In this document: positions 17,086-26,691 of the stretch, one piece after another | Position numbering within the stretch: position 1 is the stretch's first letter | Layout of the letters: every line of letters starts with the position of its first letter | Assembly (NCBI RefSeq): GCF_003315245.1 | Contig: NZ_QNRT01000010.1 | Span: 1-64,000, forward strand | Length of the DNA stretch: 64,000 nucleotides | Reading direction: 5' to 3' | From: Arenicella xantha | GTDB lineage: Bacteria; Pseudomonadota; Gammaproteobacteria; Arenicellales; Arenicellaceae | Notes under the pieces: generated by a model | The model's input: only the letters and a program-made list of their open reading frames with translations | Database searches by the model: none | What the model was told of the DNA's origin: nothing | Program-made: the position numbers and the translations under genes

Positions 17086-17616
17086 TTAACTCGCTTGGGC
17101 CTGAGCGCGCTTGTTTAAGTACGCTTTGGCTCGGTGTAAATGGGTTTTTGATGTTCCAATCGCCATGCCGGTTAACTCGGATATTTCATTATGTTGATAG
17201 CCAAGATACTCATACAAAATCAACACAACGCGAGCTTGCTCGGATAAGCCCTTCAAGGCTTTCTCAATATCACCAACATAGTTCTCAGTATGCTGAGTTC
17301 CCAATAACTCTTCGTGTGCATGATCTTCAAAATTCTCTTCTTGCCACTTTGCATGTTTACGCATGTGACCAATAACTACATTACTGGTGAGACGATACAG
17401 CCAACTACCAAAGGCACTATCGCCACGAAAACTACCGAGCTTTTGCCAGGCTCGAATAAACGCCTCTTGCGTCAAATCTTCAGCCAACTCTTTCTGTCCA
17501 CACATCCGCCTACACAGGGCGTAAACCTTCCCCACATTATCGCGGTATAGCTTCTCGTAGGCTGTCTGGTCGCCGTTTTTACTACGTAAGACCAGTTGCT
17601 GCTCGGCTGATTGCAA
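17086..17616 (-). CDS. ECF RNA polymerase sigma factor
   Basis: A 176-residue sigma-70-family factor. Region 2 is at about residues 10-80 ('DNVGKVYALCRRMCGQKELA' then 'DLTQEAFIRAWQ', which contacts the -10 element and core). Region 4 is at about 118-168 ('VLILYEYLGYQHNEISELTG', then 'MAIGTSKTHLHRAKAYL', a helix-turn-helix for the -35). It heads the operon with a membrane anti-sigma candidate and a DUF4097 protein, and probably activates its own promoter in response to envelope conditions. Confidence 0.9.
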   Translation of the reverse strand: MQSAEQQLVLRSKNGDQTAYEKLYRDNVGKVYALCRRMCGQKELAEDLTQEAFIRAWQKLGSFRGDSAFGSWLYRLTSNVVIGHMRKHAKWQEENFEDHAHEELLGTQHTENYVGDIEKALKGLSEQARVVLILYEYLGYQHNEISELTGMAIGTSKTHLHRAKAYLNKRAQAQAS

Positions 17617-17691
17617 AACTAAACTCTCATATGTTTAGAAGTAAGACGTGATCTGTTAGCGAAAGGTTTACACAGGCTATCAAAAAACCAC

Positions 17692-17722
17692 AAAAAAAGG
17701 CGGTGTTCCTGAGAACACCGCC
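17692..17722 (-). terminator. rho-independent terminator of the pullulanase gene
   Basis: A perfect 10-bp stem GGCGGTGTTC / GAACACCGCC with a 4-base loop, followed on the minus strand by seven T, 78 bases after the pullulanase stop. Confidence 0.93.
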
Positions 17723-17799
17723 AAATCCAAGGCCAAAGAAAATATGACAGTGTCACATTAACTGAGGGCCACCTAGATAAACACTATTAGTTATCGTGC

Positions 17800-20700
17800 T
17801 TAGTGATACCAGCCGCGATGACCGACAAAGACCGCGGTAGTCATAGCGGGTACCGAAAACACTCCCTGCTGATACCGCGATTGTCGAGTCGGAGCATCAA
17901 TTGACCAGCGCTGCGTAGGATGCAAAAAGTAATATCGTGCATCCAACTCCGCGTTGCCGAACTCTATGCTTTGATTACTGCCGTTGAACAATACAACGAC
18001 TTCGCGACGCCACCATGAGGAGTCATCTTTCAATCGCATCACAATCAAGCCTGGTGTTTGTGACGGCCCGGTATTCATAAAGCTCACCTGCTCGACAATG
18101 CTGTCTCTGTCACGCAAACGAAACAATGAAGAACTGTAACGAATATTCAACAGCTCACGAAAATAACGACTCGACTGATACTGTAACCACGGTGTTGGTT
18201 TAAGGTCTGGGTTTGCCAGCAAGGGCGCCATAATGCTCCACTTGTCTTCATTCTTCTCAGCAATTGGTAGCCCCTTACCCCAACCCGATTCGTTGAAGGT
18301 CCAGTCAATCGCATTGAACCAGTCGCCCGAATTGTAACTATCTCGGTCCATCGATTTAGAACGTAGAAATTCCTGACCCGCATGAATAAACGGGATTCCT
18401 TGCCCTAACATCACTAACGAAGTGCTAAAGTTTTGCATCCGCGCGCGATCAGCTATCGTGGCTGACGCCGGTGCTTTGAGCTGAATCCCATCGAGCAAGG
18501 TTTCATTATCATGCGCCGCGATGTAGGCAATCTGTTCTTGTGGATCTTCGGTATAGCCAGTCGGCAGCCCTGAGTAATCTATTTCAGACGCGGACAAAAC
18601 CTCGCCGGTATGCGTTTCAAACGCATAATCTTTTAAGCCTCCAGTCAGACTGCTGCGAGTACGATCAGCCAGCACCATCAGCTCGCTGAATCGATCATCT
18701 CCGAAACCGTTCGGGTTTGTGTGCAAGCCGGTTCCGAAACCTTGATCGCGATAACCACCAAACGGATTGCCACCGCGTATCGCATCACGACCGCGATCAT
18801 CGAAAGAACCGATACCGGTTCCAGCCATGTTCAGTTGAGTCGCTTGTTCAAAACGTGCGTTGTTAGCCACCTCGCCGAAGTTCCAGCCTTCGCCATAGAG
18901 GTAAATACTCTTACCATCGACTCCGTCATCGGCCATCGTTAACGCATCGAGCGCGGCACGCACCGCGAGAATATTCTGTTTGCTGTGATGCCCCATGATG
19001 TCAAAACGAAAGCCGTCAACTTTGTAGGCTTTAGCCCAGACCAGCAAAGAATCGATCATCAGCTTTTCCATCATCCGATGCTCGGTAGCGGTGTTGGCGC
19101 AACAAGTACTCATCTCCAAGTCGCCATCAGCGTTGTAGCGATGGTAGTACTGCGGCACAATTTTATCTAACACCGACTGGTCAAACTGACCAAATGAAGA
19201 AGTGTGGTTATACACCACATCCATCACCACTCTCAGGCCTCGACGATTTAGGTTCTTGACCATCTCGCGAAACTCAACGATCCGCTGCACACCATCAGGA
19301 TCAGTACTGTAGCTACCTTCCGGCACGTTGAAATGCAGCGGGTCATAGCCCCAATTGAAACCATCCTGATTTTGTACATCAGCGACCGCTTGTTGCTGAA
19401 CCGCCGAATCAGGCGCATACGCGCTTAAATCGTCAGCAATGGCGACCTGTTGATCTCGATTTTCATCCACTGACGCAATATCAAATGCTGGTAACAAGTG
19501 AATGTGTGACAAACCAGCATTCGCCAATTGGCGTAAGTGACGCATGCCGCGACTGCGATTACGAGTAAATGCTTTAAACGTTCCGCGCTCGGCAGCAGCA
19601 ACAGATTCATCACTAATACTGAAGTCACGCACGTGCAGTTCATAGATCGTTATGTCTTCAGGCGCACGCAATCGCGGCTTAGCTAAATGATTCCAACCGC
19701 GTGGTTTTAGATCTGAATCAGCCAAGTCAACAAACTGACTCAAACGACTATTCTCAGCAAGACTTAAAGAATAAGGATCGGTCACGTCGTTAACTTCTAT
19801 CGCTCTGGTGATTTTGGTGTAAACGGTTACGCGATACTGATAAAACTTTCGATTCCAGTCGCCGATATCGGTGGCTGACCAAACTCCGGTTTCGCTGTTT
19901 TCGGTCATTGGTAGAATCTGACTCGGTTCAGTCTGCTCACTGGAATCAAATAGCAACAGCTCGACATTCTGCGCGGTAGGCGCCCACACATGTGCTGCCA
20001 CACTATGCTCATTAACCACCGGACCTAGCTGGCCGTCATACTGAAATAATGCATCTAACGCGCCTGGGGTTTGGATACTGGTGGCATCTTTAAGATTCCC
20101 TTGCGCATCCATCACCGAGATTGCTAACTGCGATTTCAATAGTTGACGACGTGTAGTGTCATCAAGGGTCGCGATACTAAACGCCGAGTAAGCTGAGAGG
20201 TGACGAAACTTTTCTTGTACCGCGGGGCTTAATGAGCCCGCAACCAGAACCGGATAATCACTGCCGCCGGTCACACCGTCGGGGGTCAGAGCCAGACTCG
20301 CGTCCGCACTGGCGTGCAACACCAGCACGTCGCCATCGGCTATCGGTGTATCCCAAGCGATAGTATTCGCATCGAGCCAATGCGCTCGCGCAGTTGCAAG
20401 ATCCCCAGCCGGCGCGCCGCCTACTGTAATGCTGAGCTTATTGCTGGCCGAATCAAAACTGAAATACATTGCGGCGTTATCGTGAGGCACGGTAAACGCA
20501 ATATTGGCTCCATTTGGATAGCCACCGTCGCCATAGTTTTCATCCCAACTCTGATTGATCGTTACCTTTGCTTGATAATCACCGGCGGTTATTGCGGTCG
20601 AAATCAGCGTATAGACACCATCACCATCAGGGTCCTTTAGCCAAGAATTTAGGCAATCAGGCTGCCAGTTACCACTGCAACCTAGTGCCTGCTGGAAGTC

Positions 20701-21186
20701 TCCAGCCGCAATCGCGATACGCGCACTGAGGCTATCTGTGACCCAATGGCTTGCATGATCATAATAGAAACTAACGTCGCTAGGCACGTCCAAAGATAGC
20801 TGCAAATTCGGGCCGTTGCGAGCCGCATTTTGTCCATAGTTTTCATCCCAACTATTATTCAGAGCCGCCTTATATTCATACGCCCCAGCGCTCAAGCTAA
20901 AGGTCGCTTGCCACACATCTGCCGTTGCATTGAGTGTAAGGTATGTGGCTGAACAATCTGGCTGCCAGTCGCCAGAGCAGCCTAGGCTGGCTTGAAAACT
21001 TCCGGGTATGGCGACCACAGTTGGGTCTGGTGTGTCGGCGCTAAAACCAAGCGGCGCGGTTACCATAGCGCCGACAAAGAAAGTACTCGCAAGCACTGTT
21101 TTGCAGGCGCTCAATGTGCGTAGTGTAAAAGAACGCTCGATCGGAGCGGTAGCCGTCGAAGCGGTGTCCATCAAAGTGGTATCCAT
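17800..21186 (-). CDS. pulA: secreted pullulanase-type alpha-1,6-glucosidase
   Basis: A 1128-residue enzyme that cleaves alpha-1,6 branches in pullulan, amylopectin or glycogen fragments. A long N-region precedes a hydrophobic export segment (about 30-48). Two X25-like modules follow at about 59-150 and 160-258, each with 'LGCSG(D/N)WQPDC' and 'WDENYG'. Next come an N-terminal starch-binding/CBM48-type region and the GH13 barrel. The pullulanase motif is 'NWGYDPLHFNVPEGSY'. Catalytic regions are 'VVMDVVYNHT' (about 652), 'GFRFDIMGHH' (about 724, nucleophile Asp), 'GEGWNFG' (about 761, acid/base Glu) and 'AAHDNETLLDG' (about 889). It stands alone with its own terminator. Confidence 0.93.
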   Translation of the reverse strand: MDTTLMDTASTATAPIERSFTLRTLSACKTVLASTFFVGAMVTAPLGFSADTPDPTVVAIPGSFQASLGCSGDWQPDCSATYLTLNATADVWQATFSLSAGAYEYKAALNNSWDENYGQNAARNGPNLQLSLDVPSDVSFYYDHASHWVTDSLSARIAIAAGDFQQALGCSGNWQPDCLNSWLKDPDGDGVYTLISTAITAGDYQAKVTINQSWDENYGDGGYPNGANIAFTVPHDNAAMYFSFDSASNKLSITVGGAPAGDLATARAHWLDANTIAWDTPIADGDVLVLHASADASLALTPDGVTGGSDYPVLVAGSLSPAVQEKFRHLSAYSAFSIATLDDTTRRQLLKSQLAISVMDAQGNLKDATSIQTPGALDALFQYDGQLGPVVNEHSVAAHVWAPTAQNVELLLFDSSEQTEPSQILPMTENSETGVWSATDIGDWNRKFYQYRVTVYTKITRAIEVNDVTDPYSLSLAENSRLSQFVDLADSDLKPRGWNHLAKPRLRAPEDITIYELHVRDFSISDESVAAAERGTFKAFTRNRSRGMRHLRQLANAGLSHIHLLPAFDIASVDENRDQQVAIADDLSAYAPDSAVQQQAVADVQNQDGFNWGYDPLHFNVPEGSYSTDPDGVQRIVEFREMVKNLNRRGLRVVMDVVYNHTSSFGQFDQSVLDKIVPQYYHRYNADGDLEMSTCCANTATEHRMMEKLMIDSLLVWAKAYKVDGFRFDIMGHHSKQNILAVRAALDALTMADDGVDGKSIYLYGEGWNFGEVANNARFEQATQLNMAGTGIGSFDDRGRDAIRGGNPFGGYRDQGFGTGLHTNPNGFGDDRFSELMVLADRTRSSLTGGLKDYAFETHTGEVLSASEIDYSGLPTGYTEDPQEQIAYIAAHDNETLLDGIQLKAPASATIADRARMQNFSTSLVMLGQGIPFIHAGQEFLRSKSMDRDSYNSGDWFNAIDWTFNESGWGKGLPIAEKNEDKWSIMAPLLANPDLKPTPWLQYQSSRYFRELLNIRYSSSLFRLRDRDSIVEQVSFMNTGPSQTPGLIVMRLKDDSSWWRREVVVLFNGSNQSIEFGNAELDARYYFLHPTQRWSIDAPTRQSRYQQGVFSVPAMTTAVFVGHRGWYH

Positions 21187-21424
21187 GGGGGTATCCTCAA
21201 TCAGTAGGGTAAAGTTCTGCCTCGTTAAAGTCGGCGGACTTCTTGTTATGGTGACTCCCTTTGCTCAACAGCGCTGCCGTAACCCAGCAGTCTCATTTGT
21301 ACAAGCTAGGCCATTGTCAGCTAACTGATCACAAATTTAAATTGAATACGTATGCAGGAACAATCAGTGCCTCGGTGCACCTCCTAGACTATGCATTGAA
21401 ATCGAGTTTGAACATATAAAGCGG

Positions 21425-21461
21425 AAAAAAGGGGAGCAACACCTTTTACGTGTTACTCCCC
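21425..21461 (-). terminator. rho-independent terminator of the PspA-like operon
   Basis: On the minus strand GGGGAGTAACAC pairs with GTGTTGCTCCCC (one mismatch) and is followed by six T, 26 bases after the stop at 21488. The rest of the 301-base gap up to the pullulanase start shows no gene. Confidence 0.88.
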
Positions 21462-21487
21462 TCAGCGAGCTTAAACAGCCCGCGCGG

Positions 21488-22816
21488 CTAGTCGCTTTTA
21501 GATCCACTTAAACGCAGGCCAAAACGCTCGTACAACGAAGCACCTAAAATAAGCGTTACACCGACGATTCCGATTAACATCCAGTTACTCAAATCGGCAA
21601 CTTGCACTACCTCAATTAGCAATAAAGCCAAAGCACCGAACGTAGCAATCTTTCCTGACAGCACCGCCACTTGGTTATTCGGCACCTGGCCACGTGTCAA
21701 CCAGCTAGCTACTAATGAACCGACTGCGGCGACTAAGGCGCACAACTGCCAACCCATTCCACCATCGAGAATAGCAATCCATAAAGCCCCAAAAGCCAAA
21801 ATGAAGCCAGTCACATTGAGGTTCCAAGTGTTCCAGACAGCGTCATTCGAACCCTTTAGCTGATCGATTAGCAAGCCATAGGAAAGTGCCAAAAATCCCG
21901 CAAAAGCTAGCGCTTCATGACCAATAGATAGCAGGTCAACGGCCCAAAAAGCAAACACCAGCCCAGTCAGAGCATGGAATATACGCACTGTTCGGCTTAC
22001 CACATTCGGCGTATTGAATAGCTGACTCAGTGCACGCAGCGCAACATAGGCCAAACCACTCAAACAAGCCATCATGACCGCATCCACATGGTACAAACTC
22101 AACGCGCGGATCAATATAATCGCTGCCGGTAGAAAGAGAATAGCGAGCGAAGCCTTGCCTTCTAACGTCAATACTAGGTTCTCGGTAGCGCGCAAGCGCT
22201 TAACCAATAACACTGCCGCTAATATCGATACACCGACAATTAAACAGACGCCCAATGAACTACGCACAGGAATCAATAATGCCGACGACAATACCAGAAA
22301 GCCAAGCGTCAACGGCCCCGCAATACGACGCGCGAAGATACTGAAACTAAAATAAGCCACCAGCGACAATGCGACGAGCGCCCCGCAGAACACCGGCAAA
22401 AACATCATTGGATCAACCACTACCCACTGCATGACGCTTGGATAATTAGCCAGATGCCCGTCCCACTGCACCATGGAGTAGGTAAGCGCGCCCAAAATGG
22501 TAAAATTGGCGACCACTGAAAACAAGCTGAGTCCAAAAAATACCCGTGCGCCTTTTACCTCCTTCACCACAAAAGTTAACAGCAGGCCGACGCCTGTCAA
22601 TAAGCCAGTTTGCGCTAACAGCTTCAAATAACGCGAGATATCATTCCCCTCGCTCCAACCCTTGAACATAAAGAGCGACATGGATGCGATAACGGCGCAA
22701 GCACCGATAAACCGTAGCACTTGCGACAATGACGTTACCCTTAACAAGGCCTCAAAAACCGATGGTTTGCTAGTTACCATTGAACGATCAATAGCTTGAG
22801 AGTCGATGCTATTCAT
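21488..22816 (-). CDS. polytopic membrane protein of unknown function
   Basis: A 442-residue inner-membrane protein with about 12 hydrophobic helices spread from residue 35 to the C-terminus and a short cytoplasmic N-terminus. No transporter signature or charged catalytic motif is visible. Its ATG lies inside the last codons of the PspA-like gene (8-base overlap), so the two proteins should be made together. The pairing suggests a joint role in membrane stress or curvature. A terminator closes the two-gene operon. Confidence 0.75.
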   Translation of the reverse strand: MNSIDSQAIDRSMVTSKPSVFEALLRVTSLSQVLRFIGACAVIASMSLFMFKGWSEGNDISRYLKLLAQTGLLTGVGLLLTFVVKEVKGARVFFGLSLFSVVANFTILGALTYSMVQWDGHLANYPSVMQWVVVDPMMFLPVFCGALVALSLVAYFSFSIFARRIAGPLTLGFLVLSSALLIPVRSSLGVCLIVGVSILAAVLLVKRLRATENLVLTLEGKASLAILFLPAAIILIRALSLYHVDAVMMACLSGLAYVALRALSQLFNTPNVVSRTVRIFHALTGLVFAFWAVDLLSIGHEALAFAGFLALSYGLLIDQLKGSNDAVWNTWNLNVTGFILAFGALWIAILDGGMGWQLCALVAAVGSLVASWLTRGQVPNNQVAVLSGKIATFGALALLLIEVVQVADLSNWMLIGIVGVTLILGASLYERFGLRLSGSKSD

Positions 22817-23474
22817 GAGTTTTCTCCGGTTGATTGGTTGCTGATTCAGCTTGAATCAGCTTTAACTGCATCAATAAATCAGCTTCATCCTCTACCCGTG
22901 TAAGCTCAACATCGAGTGCATCGCGCGAACACGCATCACTCACCGCAAATTCATGCTCAAGGACCACCGACTCCCAACGCTCAAATGTTTCGCTAATGCT
23001 TTCATCATTGCGTACATGCGCCACCGCTCGATTAACGTCTGCAACGGTCTGACGTGAGCGCATTAGATTGTGTTTATGCGTCATTTCATCGAGCTTGCTT
23101 TGTAACTTAGATAGGTTATGAGACACGTCTCGAATTAACTCTCGTTGTTGTCCCGCCGCATAATTAAGGCGCCCGACCTCGGCTTCATATTGATTACGCC
23201 GCGCGACGCACTGCAGTGCCTTTGCCTGATCCGTTTCTGCCAACTTGGCCGCGCGCTCTGTCCACAATGAGTACTGCTCACGTGCTTCGGTCAACTGACG
23301 CTCATAGGCATTTAACTGTTGTTGTAGTGTGTTAATACGGGCTTTAGTCTTGGCTACCGATTGACGTGTTTGTTTAATTGTCGCCTCAACAATAGCGTCA
23401 TGATTTTCGAGCTGCCCGACGGCTGAATCGAGCGTAGCGGAGATCGTTGTGGATAGTCTTTTAATCAATTTCAT
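22809..23474 (-). CDS. PspA/IM30-like coiled-coil protein
   Basis: A 221-residue, almost entirely helical protein. The N-terminus 'MKLIKRLSTTISATLDSAVG' can form an amphipathic membrane-binding helix. Long heptad-rich coiled coils follow ('ATIKQTRQSVAKTKARIN', 'QLTEAREQYSLWTERAAKLA') in the PspA/Vipp1 pattern. The start at 23474 has an AGGAGG five bases upstream; an ATG seven codons earlier lacks a site. PspA-like proteins polymerise on the inner membrane and guard its integrity. It overlaps the following polytopic membrane protein gene. Confidence 0.8.
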   Translation of the reverse strand: MKLIKRLSTTISATLDSAVGQLENHDAIVEATIKQTRQSVAKTKARINTLQQQLNAYERQLTEAREQYSLWTERAAKLAETDQAKALQCVARRNQYEAEVGRLNYAAGQQRELIRDVSHNLSKLQSKLDEMTHKHNLMRSRQTVADVNRAVAHVRNDESISETFERWESVVLEHEFAVSDACSRDALDVELTRVEDEADLLMQLKLIQAESATNQPEKTHE

Positions 23475-23817
23475 TGGTGCCTCCTGTATCGGCAATACGT
23501 TGATTTACTTTTTAGACTGAGGACATCGTGTGTCGAGGGGCAGATTAAGGCAACCTAAATGAAGAAAGTCATATATCGAGCACTAAAAGTTTAATATATT
23601 GGCACTTAACCCAATAGCACCAGCCAAAGCATCAATCACAAGTAAAGTAGCCACTCAACAGCCAGAACCATCAGTCAGCAGCGCTGCTGCGTAGACAAGT
23701 TATAAACTGCTGAACATCGATATTGCTTTGGAATTAATTACCCGCGCTGTAGTATCGATTTTTAAAATGATGTCGGTATTGGTTCACCACGCACATCGAA
23801 AGACAAAGAGGCAATAC
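23475..23817. other. divergent intergenic region with a 14-bp palindrome
   Basis: Holds the 5' regions of the PspA-like and acyltransferase genes. The perfect palindrome CAGCAGCGCTGCTG occupies 23676-23689 and could be an operator. No gene is supported. Confidence 0.4.
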
Positions 23818-25134
23818 ATGCAACAAACACGAATGTGGACGCGCGCAGCCGAAATGGCCGCGCAAACACCAGCCGAACGTAATCGCTACGTCGATCTACT
23901 CCGAGCACTGTCAATTGGGGCCGTGGTTTTCGGCCACTGGATAATGGCCGCACCGTATTTTCAAGCTGGCGTACCAAGCATGGACCACTTACTTCAGGTT
24001 CAGCCTTGGTCACGCTGGTTAACTTGGATCTTCCAAGTTATGCCGGTGTTCTTTTTCGTCGGAGGGTTTTCGAATGGTGTGTCATGGGACGGTGCACAAA
24101 AACGCAATCAGTCTTATTCCGTTTGGTTGGAATCTCGAATGCGCCGCCTGCTCGGACCGGTGATCCCGCTAGTCGTGTTGTGGGGAATCTTGGGCGTAGT
24201 TGGCTACGTCACTCAGGTCCACCCAAAGTTCATTGAAATCGGCTCGCAAGTATCGCTGGTACCAGTGTGGTTTCTAGCCATCTACTTTGTCATCGTAATG
24301 TTAGTACCGTTGACGCGATCAGCCTGGCGAAAATTCGGTATTCTCAGCATCATTGTGCCCCTGTTGCTAGCAGTCGGTGGTGATTGGCTATTCTTTAATA
24401 CCGATTATCAGTCACTTGCGTGGTTCAATTATCTATTTGTTTGGGGCGCTGTTCATCAAATGGGCTATGCATGGCAAGAAGGTAAGTTGGGCGGCCTAGC
24501 TCAATCCACTTGTATTGCCATCGTCGGCATTACTGCACTCATTTTACTCACACAGTTCGGCCCGTACCCGACCAGTTTGGTAGGCGTTCCAGGCCAAGCA
24601 CTGAGCAATACCACTCCGCCTAAATTACCACTGATTGCACTTGGCCTGACCCAAATAGGTCTGCTATTGATGCTCGAGGGACCGATGCGCCGCTGGTTAT
24701 CACACGCTAAGGTTTGGACCAGCACGGTATTGGTAAACGGTCTGATTATGCCGATATTTTTATGGCACAGCACGGTAATGATGCTGCTTATTGGATTTTG
24801 CTTTTGGGTAATTCCCCAGGTGTTTTTCGCTGCGCCTGGCACGGGTCAATGGTGGGCATTGCGACCTGTTTGGGTAAGCGTGTTCTTTGCATTTATGATG
24901 CTTGGCTTACCACTATTCTTATGGCTCGAGCGAGTAGTCGGTTCCAGCAATCCTAGAACTAATTATCTAGCTGTTGTAATGCTCAGTGCCATTTTGACTT
25001 GCGCTGGCCTTGCACTCTTAGCTGGCGGCGGCGTGGTCGGCGATGGCCCAATGGGCATGAATTGGATCGCCGTATGTTTACCCGTATTAGGAGCCGTGCT
25101 GATCTCGGTTATGGGAAAACGGATAAGTAAATAG
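23818..25134 (+). CDS. membrane acyltransferase (acyltransferase_3 family)
   Basis: A 438-residue inner-membrane protein with about ten hydrophobic helices. The family signature 'RYVDLLRALSIGAVVFGHW' lies near the N-terminus and contains the catalytic-type His; 'VMPVFFFVGGFSNG' follows. Members transfer acyl groups to sugars, lipids or peptidoglycan on the far side of the membrane. The start at 23818 has GAGG seven bases upstream; a longer TTG-initiated frame is less likely. The natural substrate is unknown. Confidence 0.88.
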   Translation: MQQTRMWTRAAEMAAQTPAERNRYVDLLRALSIGAVVFGHWIMAAPYFQAGVPSMDHLLQVQPWSRWLTWIFQVMPVFFFVGGFSNGVSWDGAQKRNQSYSVWLESRMRRLLGPVIPLVVLWGILGVVGYVTQVHPKFIEIGSQVSLVPVWFLAIYFVIVMLVPLTRSAWRKFGILSIIVPLLLAVGGDWLFFNTDYQSLAWFNYLFVWGAVHQMGYAWQEGKLGGLAQSTCIAIVGITALILLTQFGPYPTSLVGVPGQALSNTTPPKLPLIALGLTQIGLLLMLEGPMRRWLSHAKVWTSTVLVNGLIMPIFLWHSTVMMLLIGFCFWVIPQVFFAAPGTGQWWALRPVWVSVFFAFMMLGLPLFLWLERVVGSSNPRTNYLAVVMLSAILTCAGLALLAGGGVVGDGPMGMNWIAVCLPVLGAVLISVMGKRISK

Positions 25135-25226
25135 CATTGCACAAACGCTTGGTCTACTGTCTTTATGCTCTACCGTTATACGCTCACTCACGTAGTTAAC
25201 AGACCGGTTGACTGAGCAATTTTGGC

Positions 25227-25261
25227 GACACCTTTAGTGTGCTCTACACACAAAAGGTGTC
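25227..25261. terminator. long perfect hairpin between convergent genes
   Basis: GACACCTTT pairs with AAAGGTGTC (9 bp), then one A-A mismatch, then GTGTG with CACAC around a CTCTA loop. It lies between the acyltransferase and P-loop kinase genes, which converge. No T-run is present; a bidirectional transcript-end structure is the likely role. Confidence 0.5.
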
Positions 25262-25272
25262 CGTCAGGTTCG

Positions 25273-25752
25273 CTATTCATTTTGAGTAATGATGCGTTTT
25301 TTCCCCATATATCGCTCGTAAAGCTCGGTATGCGCACGCTCTGAGAACGTATCATTCCGATCAGAATATTGTGATATCCAATCAACTAGCATCGCCAGAT
25401 TATTATCTTGCGCTGCCTTTGATGGGTATTTATGCGGCTCCCATGGTCGCTGCCGTGCATTATCGATACAAGCATCTATCGGGAGCTTAAGAAAAATAAT
25501 CTGGTTCGAGAAGGGCATCGCTATTTCCAGTAAGTCAGCGTAACAGCCTTCAATAACCCAAGCAGTATTCGACTCAATAAACTCTAAGATCAGTGCGGCA
25601 GATTCGTTTAGTGGCTTTCTCTCAGGCGGCATACATGGCTTCCATGCCAGTGTATCGAGATCCAAATGCGACAACCCATCGGCATCGCTTAATTTACCAG
25701 CGAGCGTTGATTTACCGGCACCTGAATTTCCAAAGATCAAAATTTTCTTCAA
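25273..25752 (-). CDS. P-loop NTPase, adenylate kinase-like (FlaR/topology-modulation type)
   Basis: A 159-residue cytoplasmic protein. The Walker A motif 'FGNSGAGKSTLAGKL' is at residues 7-21, followed by 'LSHLDLDTLAWKP' with acidic residues that could bind Mg. 'GCYADLLEIAMPFSNQIIFL' supplies a Walker B-like strand, and 'NARQRPWEPHKYPS' looks like a lid. The family comprises small kinase-fold proteins, often annotated as adenylate kinase or topology modulation protein; the substrate is unknown. It is monocistronic. Confidence 0.8.
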   Translation of the reverse strand: MKKILIFGNSGAGKSTLAGKLSDADGLSHLDLDTLAWKPCMPPERKPLNESAALILEFIESNTAWVIEGCYADLLEIAMPFSNQIIFLKLPIDACIDNARQRPWEPHKYPSKAAQDNNLAMLVDWISQYSDRNDTFSERAHTELYERYMGKKRIITQNE

Positions 25753-25862
25753 CTACCACCTCCCCTCAGTAGCTCAATCACAGGCCATTTATTAATTCAC
25801 AAGACGTGGCCACGGTAGACACTATTATAGTCATGTGACTAATTCAAATTAAGGAGTTTACT

Positions 25863-26072
25863 ATGAGTGATCATGTCTATAAAAAAGCAGAGATCGTAGG
25901 ATCATCTAAAACAAGTTTAGAAGACGCAATTGAGAATGCAATTGCGCGTGCATCTAAGACCATCAAGCATCTAGACTGGTTCGAGGTAACAGAAACTCGG
26001 GGTCACATAAAAGATGGCAAGGTTGGTCACTATCAAGTGACGTTGAAAGTTGGTTTTCGTCTCGAGGATTGA
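25863..26072 (+). CDS. dodecin flavin-storage protein
   Basis: A 69-residue protein of the dodecin family, a hollow dodecamer that binds and buffers flavins (riboflavin, FMN). The layout '[15 protein letters not shown]', helix '[17 protein letters not shown]', '[13 protein letters not shown]' and '[13 protein letters not shown]' fits the family, and the flavin-stacking Trp sits in 'LDWFEV'. An AAGGAG ribosome site lies before the ATG. It is a single gene. Confidence 0.92.
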   Translation: MSDHVYKKAEIVGSSKTSLEDAIENAIARASKTIKHLDWFEVTETRGHIKDGKVGHYQVTLKVGFRLED

Positions 26073-26197
26073 TCACACTTACGGTTAGCCTCGGTAAATA
26101 TAGCAAGCGCTCTTAGCTAGCAACTATCTAGGGGCGCAAAACACGTAAACTACTAACTTGTTAATCTCAACCTAAAAACAGTTCGGGAGTTCAAGTT

Positions 26198-26623
26198 ATG
26201 TACAGCAGTCAAACCAACCTCACTGGAAGTTGCTTGTGCGGGGCCATTCGATACCAAGCAGAGACTCTGCGCCATACTATAGGAAATTGTCATTGTGGCA
26301 TGTGCCGCAAATTTAGCGGAGCCGCCTTTTCCACCTTCGGCGAAGTACCTGCCGACAAGTTTAGATGGACCAGTGGCGAACATAAACTAAAAACTTATGT
26401 TGCACAAAATGGCAGTAAACGTCAGTTTTGTAGCGACTGCGGTTCGAGCTTGACCTTCGCGCAAGCACGCGGCGGGGAGGACATCGTGGAATTCTCTTTA
26501 GGAACACTCGATAGTGAGCTCGACTGTAAGCCCGATGCCCACATCTATCTAAACTACAAGGCCGATTGGTTTGAAGTTAATGACGATCTACTGCAATTCG
26601 CTGAAGGTCGAGAGCCATCTTAA
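26198..26623 (+). CDS. GFA-family zinc-binding protein
   Basis: A 141-residue cytoplasmic protein of the glutathione-dependent formaldehyde-activating (GFA/CENP-V) family. Zinc ligands are complete: Cys-12 and Cys-14 ('SCLCGAIRY'), Cys-31, Cys-33 and Cys-36 ('CHCGMCRK'), and Cys-78 and Cys-81 ('FCSDCGSSL'). Many family members are carbon-sulfur lyase-like; the reaction of this one is unknown. It is a single gene between the dodecin gene and a minus-strand terminator. Confidence 0.88.
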   Translation: MYSSQTNLTGSCLCGAIRYQAETLRHTIGNCHCGMCRKFSGAAFSTFGEVPADKFRWTSGEHKLKTYVAQNGSKRQFCSDCGSSLTFAQARGGEDIVEFSLGTLDSELDCKPDAHIYLNYKADWFEVNDDLLQFAEGREPS

Positions 26624-26691
26624 ATATGATCGATTGGACTTTTCATACCGGCTCTTCTTAGCAACTTTCCATAACGACCTTGTCTAGACAT

